From AB-137-C09 sp964458185 (lineage in GTDB: Bacteria > Pseudomonadota > Zetaproteobacteria > Mariprofundales > Mariprofundaceae): DNA of 8,606 bases. Every line of letters starts with the position of its first letter. Positions within the stretch are counted from its first letter, which is position 1. The notes beneath the pieces were generated by a model. The model was not told the DNA's origin. It saw nothing but the letters and a program-made list of their open reading frames with translations, and ran no database searches. Positions 5,431 through 8,606 of this stretch are shown here, piece by piece. The position numbers and the translations under genes are program-made. The stretch is taken from positions 1 through 8,606 of the forward strand of contig CAYWFG010000041.1 of assembly GCA_964458185.1 (NCBI GenBank). Direction: 5' to 3'.

Positions 5431-6754
5431 GACTGTGCTAAAACTATTGTTTTCATTATGTTTGTTGACGGCATACACCATCCCTGCAAATGCCAAGGCA
5501 ATGGTGCTAGATGCTATTGCAGCAACGGTAAATGCCGAGGCAATCAGTTGCTATCAAGTTGCAGAGGGTATAAAAACGATGCGCTTGCAATTAACACAAG
5601 CGGGTGCAACCCTGCCTGATGAACAACAATTGTATAGCCGTGTGCTAGATACTGAAATCATGCTATTGCTGCAAAAGCATGAATCCAAAAAGCTAGGCAT
5701 TGGTGTTGACCCTGAAGAGGTAAACCAAGCGGTAGAAAACATGGCGAGCCGCAATAATTTGTTGGTATCTCAGTTAAAGTCTGCGCTAAAAAAGCAAGGT
5801 ATGGATTATGATAGCTACAAGCAAAACTTAGAAGACCGTATTTTAATCAACAAACTGGTAAACACGGCGATTCGTGGGCAAATTAATATCAGTGAAGAAT
5901 CGCTTCATGAATACTATCGAAAATACCTGAAAAACCCCAAGCCTGTGCGAGAGCTGCACATCAAACAAATCCTGTTAAGCCTGCCCGTATCACCCACGCC
6001 CGAAGAAGTGGGGAAGGTCTACGAGCGAGCCTTGGACGTATATGACCGTTTGCGTGAGGGTGAAAGCTTTGATCAATTGGCATCGCTGTATTCATCAAAC
6101 GATGGTAATATGGAAAATGATCTAGGGTGGTTTATGGAAGGCTCTATTTCGTCGGTGTTTAATGCCGTATTTGCTTTACCTGTGAATCAGGTGACAGAAC
6201 CGACGCGCTCCCCTGCGGGTTTTCATATTTTGCTTGCTGCTGAAGACCGTTGGAAAAAACCTGAACTTGGCGAAGCCTATGACGAAGTGCATGCCCGCCA
6301 TATTTTGTTCAAAATACCCAATGCTGCGAGCGTTGAAGAAAAAGCCAATATTGCCCACCAAGCAAAAACTGTAGCGCGTGAATTAAAAGGCGTGTCCGAT
6401 GAAGACTTTGCCGAACGTGCGCGTGAGTTATCGCAAGGGCCCAGTGCCAGTAAAGGCGGTGATTTGGGTTGGTTTAAACGGGGGCAAATGGTACCTGAAT
6501 TTGAAAACGCCGTGTTTTCGATGAAGGCAGATGAAACAAGCGCGCCAGTGAAAACACAATTTGGTCTGCATATTATTCGTCTGGTGGAAAAACGATCCAT
6601 CAATCCTGCAAGCTTTGAAGCTAACCGAGAACGTATTCAAAAAGTATTGATCAATGCAGAAATGCAAACGCAAGTGCCACGCTGGATGGCAAACTTGAAG
6701 GCTGAAGCGGTGATTAAGAAAAAAACATGTCCTCAAGGTATTGATAATCATTGA
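5423..6754 (+). CDS. surA: Periplasmic chaperone SurA, peptidyl-prolyl isomerase
   Basis: SurA escorts unfolded outer-membrane proteins through the periplasm to the BAM complex. The 443-residue protein (E. coli 428) has a signal peptide likely cut after 'PANA' (residue 24). The N-terminal chaperone domain begins with 'VLDAIAATVNAEAIS', close to the family's 'vDriaAvVNdevI'. Two parvulin domains follow, at about 177-276 (RELHIKQILL to GFHILLA) and about 288-390 (ARHILFK to GLHIIRL). The second is better conserved, with 'SKGGDLGWFKRGQ' and 'FENAVFS'. A C-terminal helix returns to the N-terminal domain, as in E. coli, with a short extra tail ending in 'TCPQGIDNH'. The mature protein has two cysteines (Cys43, Cys436), which E. 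coli SurA lacks. The start overlaps the previous gene by 8 bases; AAAGG sits 12 bases ahead, a weak site. The usual upstream neighbour lptD is absent. Confidence 0.93.
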   Translation: MPKTVLKLLFSLCLLTAYTIPANAKAMVLDAIAATVNAEAISCYQVAEGIKTMRLQLTQAGATLPDEQQLYSRVLDTEIMLLLQKHESKKLGIGVDPEEVNQAVENMASRNNLLVSQLKSALKKQGMDYDSYKQNLEDRILINKLVNTAIRGQINISEESLHEYYRKYLKNPKPVRELHIKQILLSLPVSPTPEEVGKVYERALDVYDRLREGESFDQLASLYSSNDGNMENDLGWFMEGSISSVFNAVFALPVNQVTEPTRSPAGFHILLAAEDRWKKPELGEAYDEVHARHILFKIPNAASVEEKANIAHQAKTVARELKGVSDEDFAERARELSQGPSASKGGDLGWFKRGQMVPEFENAVFSMKADETSAPVKTQFGLHIIRLVEKRSINPASFEANRERIQKVLINAEMQTQVPRWMANLKAEAVIKKKTCPQGIDNH

Positions 6755-6773
6755 CACGAATGCATGCGGTGAT

Positions 6774-7802
6774 GTGACTGCAACACCATTATTGATCACC
6801 TTGGGAGAACCCGCAGGCATTGGTCCTGATGTTGTACTGCTCGGCTACCGTGCCGAGCCTTCATTGTTTGAAGGTTGCATGGTGCTTGCGCCTGCGGCAT
6901 GGCTGCAACAACGAGCCACGCAATTAAATATCGCTGTTCCCATTATCGAGCATCCCCATTGGGATGAGTGTGCGAATGCTTGTATGGTCAGTACGGGTAT
7001 TCATTGCTGGAATCCTGTGCCACAATTAAATCCTTCCCCTGTGCAATGCGGCACGCCTGCTGCGGCTACGGCTAAGACAGTGATCGCGTGTATTCGTCAT
7101 GCTGCCATGCGTGCATTGGCAGGTGATGCCGCTGGCGTGGTCACTGCCCCGATTGAAAAGGCTGTGTTGCGTGATGCAGGGTTTTCTTTCCCCGGTCATA
7201 CAGAATTTCTTGCCGCATTGGCAGCAGAGTCTTGCGATAACCATGATGCCAATGACTTTGCCATGATGCTCGCCTCTTCTGCATTGCGGGTGGTATTGCT
7301 GACCACCCACATGGCGATTCGTGATGTGCCTGATGCGTTAAGTATCGATGAAACAGTAAGAATCATTCGTATTACCGACGATGCCTTGCAACTAAGGTTT
7401 GGCATTGCATCGCCACGTATTGGCATCTGTGGTTTAAACCCTCATGCTGGCGAGCAAGGGCATTTTGGTGATGAAGAAGCGCGTATTCTCACCCCCGCTA
7501 TTAGCGAGGCTCGAAAGCTGGGCATCCATGTATCGGATGTGATGCCTGCTGATACGCTTTTTTCTGCACAGATGCGCACGCAATTTGATGCCACGGTATG
7601 CTGTTACCACGATCAGGCATTAATCCCTATTAAAGCTCTTAGCTTTGGTGATGCGGTGAATGTTACCTTAGGGCTTCCTTTTATTCGCACCAGTGTTGAC
7701 CACGGAACTGCATTGGATCGAGCTGGCACAGGTGATGTTCACTTTGGTAGTCTATTGCAAGCAATCACTGTTGCACGAGCTATGCGTTATACCGTCACCT
7801 GA
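6774..7802 (+). CDS. pdxA: 4-hydroxythreonine-4-phosphate dehydrogenase PdxA
   Basis: PdxA oxidises 4-phosphohydroxy-L-threonine with NAD to an unstable amino-ketone that PdxJ condenses into pyridoxine 5'-phosphate, in the cytoplasm. All hallmark motifs are present: 'LGEPAGIGPD' at the N-terminus, 'PGHTEFLAAL', 'TTHMAIRDVP', 'GLNPHAGEQGHFGDEE', 'CYHDQALIPIK' and 'TSVDHGTALDRAGTG'. The three metal-binding histidines fall at 179, 224 and 279 (counting from the GTG), with the same 45- and 55-residue spacing as E. coli His166, His211 and His266. The start is non-ATG. GTG 6774 gives ten residues before GEP, as in E. coli, and a 342-residue protein. TTG 6741 would give 353 residues and a 14-base overlap with surA, with AAGG only 2 bases ahead. 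I prefer GTG. surA-pdxA order is classical; rsmA, which usually follows, is replaced by gyrB. Confidence 0.93.
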   Translation: MTATPLLITLGEPAGIGPDVVLLGYRAEPSLFEGCMVLAPAAWLQQRATQLNIAVPIIEHPHWDECANACMVSTGIHCWNPVPQLNPSPVQCGTPAAATAKTVIACIRHAAMRALAGDAAGVVTAPIEKAVLRDAGFSFPGHTEFLAALAAESCDNHDANDFAMMLASSALRVVLLTTHMAIRDVPDALSIDETVRIIRITDDALQLRFGIASPRIGICGLNPHAGEQGHFGDEEARILTPAISEARKLGIHVSDVMPADTLFSAQMRTQFDATVCCYHDQALIPIKALSFGDAVNVTLGLPFIRTSVDHGTALDRAGTGDVHFGSLLQAITVARAMRYTVT

Positions 7803-7825
7803 AAACATGGTAGCCTTTTGCAGGC

Positions 7826-7830
7826 AGGAG
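7826..7830 (+). promoter_or_regulatory. Ribosome binding site of gyrB
   Basis: AGGAG lies 9 bases before ATG 7840, in the 37-base gap after pdxA. It fixes the gyrB start. A small inverted repeat (GCCT at 7813-7816, AGGC at 7822-7825) sits just ahead but is too short to be called a terminator. Confidence 0.75.
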
Positions 7831-7839
7831 AAACAATCA

Positions 7840-8606
7840 ATGACTGAACAACAAAAAGACTATGGTGCTGATAATATCAAGGTATTGCGCGGGCTTGATG
7901 CCGTGCGTAAGCGACCTGGTATGTATATCGGTGACACCGATGATGGTACAGGCTTGCACCACATGGTTTTTGAAGTTGTTGATAATGCTATTGATGAAGC
8001 ACTCGCCAACTACTGCGATAAAATTGAGGTTATTTTACATTCAGATGACTCGGTAACAGTGCGCGACAATGGTCGTGGTATTCCCGTCGGTATCCATGAA
8101 GAAGAACAACGATCAGCGGCTGAAGTCATCATGACGGTGCTGCATGCAGGTGGCAAGTTTGATGATAATTCTTACAAAGTATCGGGTGGCTTGCATGGCG
8201 TGGGTGTCTCTGTGGTCAATGCCCTGTCAGAGTATTTAGAATTAACCATTCGCCGCGAAGGTAAAATACATTTTCAGCGTTATGAATTCGGTGAACCCGT
8301 TGCGCCACTTGCAGCTATTGGTGATTCAGTAACAACAGGAACAGAAGTACGCTTTTTGGCTTCACTAAAAACCTTTTCTCACCGCAATATGACTTTTGAT
8401 ATTTTATCATCCCGTTTGCGTGAATTGTCTTTTCTTAATAGTGGCGTGCATATTGATCTGTATGATGAACGCACCGATCAGCGTCAAGTGTATGCCTATG
8501 AGGGTGGCATCAGTGCTTTTGTGACCCATTTAAACCGATCACGCACGGCATTGCACCCTGAATGTTTATCAGCCAATGGTGAAAAAGATGATGTAACCGT
8601 TGAACT
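7840..8606 (+). CDS. gyrB: DNA gyrase subunit B, N-terminal part (cut by window end)
   Basis: The first 255 codons of GyrB, the ATPase subunit of DNA gyrase, which with GyrA introduces negative supercoils. The reading frame stays open to the window edge. The ATP-binding GHKL domain is very close to E. coli with a constant offset of three residues: 'GLDAVRKRPGMYIGDTDD', catalytic Glu45 and Asn49 in 'FEVVDNAIDEAL', Asp76 in 'VRDNGRGIP', the ATP-lid glycines in 'GGLHGVGVSVVNAL' (116-129), Arg139 (E. coli Arg136, coumarin contact) and Thr168 in 'TGTEVRF' (E. coli Thr165). The second part of the ATPase region begins around 'LRELSFLNSGV'. It follows pdxA by 37 bases. This is not the usual dnaA-dnaN-recF-gyrB setting, at least on the upstream side. 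No separate promoter is convincing in the gap, so cotranscription or a promoter inside pdxA are both possible. Confidence 0.95.
   Translation, partial: MTEQQKDYGADNIKVLRGLDAVRKRPGMYIGDTDDGTGLHHMVFEVVDNAIDEALANYCDKIEVILHSDDSVTVRDNGRGIPVGIHEEEQRSAAEVIMTVLHAGGKFDDNSYKVSGGLHGVGVSVVNALSEYLELTIRREGKIHFQRYEFGEPVAPLAAIGDSVTTGTEVRFLASLKTFSHRNMTFDILSSRLRELSFLNSGVHIDLYDERTDQRQVYAYEGGISAFVTHLNRSRTALHPECLSANGEKDDVTVE

Noticed and set aside
6741..6754. TTGATAATCATTGA, similar to half a Fur box or an FNR site
   Set aside because: It falls in the surA/pdxA coding junction, only one half matches either consensus, and no promoter accompanies it.
7813..7825. GCCT-loop-AGGC hairpin between pdxA and gyrB
   Set aside because: It is a four-pair stem with no T run, too weak for a terminator or regulatory structure.

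Overview
The window looks like ordinary chromosome from a Gram-negative proteobacterium of moderate GC. It encodes a SlyB-type outer-membrane lipoprotein, an AsmA-like envelope protein, the periplasmic chaperone SurA, the vitamin B6 enzyme PdxA and the start of a GyrB very close to the gammaproteobacterial form. The aerobic, cytochrome-rich setting and gene mix fit a gamma- or zetaproteobacterium. I cannot fix the class from sequence alone. There is no insertion sequence, tRNA, rRNA, CRISPR array or prophage gene. The coding density is very high and the longest gap without a gene is 129 bases (3191-3319).

Layout: the left 3.2 kb is transcribed leftwards, with a SlyB-like lipoprotein gene (3190-2738) followed by a large AsmA-like/DUF748-type gene (2691-70). 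A divergent promoter region (3191-3319) separates these from a rightward run that continues to the window end. The run is: membrane-anchored monoheme cytochrome c (3320), stand-alone four-helix heme-copper-oxidase-like subunit (3949), thioredoxin-fold lipoprotein (4455), two-helix membrane protein of unknown function (4963), surA (5423), pdxA (6774 or 6741) and gyrB (7840, cut by the window end). From 3320 to 7802 the genes overlap by 4-8 bases or are separated by at most about 20 bases, so they look like one operon. gyrB follows after 37 bases with its own good ribosome binding site.

The leftward pair and surA serve the outer membrane and envelope. The most unusual part is the block 3320-5430. 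A small membrane cytochrome c, an oxidase-subunit-I-like protein of only 169 residues that lacks the helices for the copper-heme active site, a CXXC thioredoxin lipoprotein and an orphan membrane protein are packed together, with no complete oxidase in view. I read this as a candidate redox module of unknown function at the cytoplasmic membrane, translationally coupled to SurA. That role is inference. The motifs and gene overlaps are directly visible.
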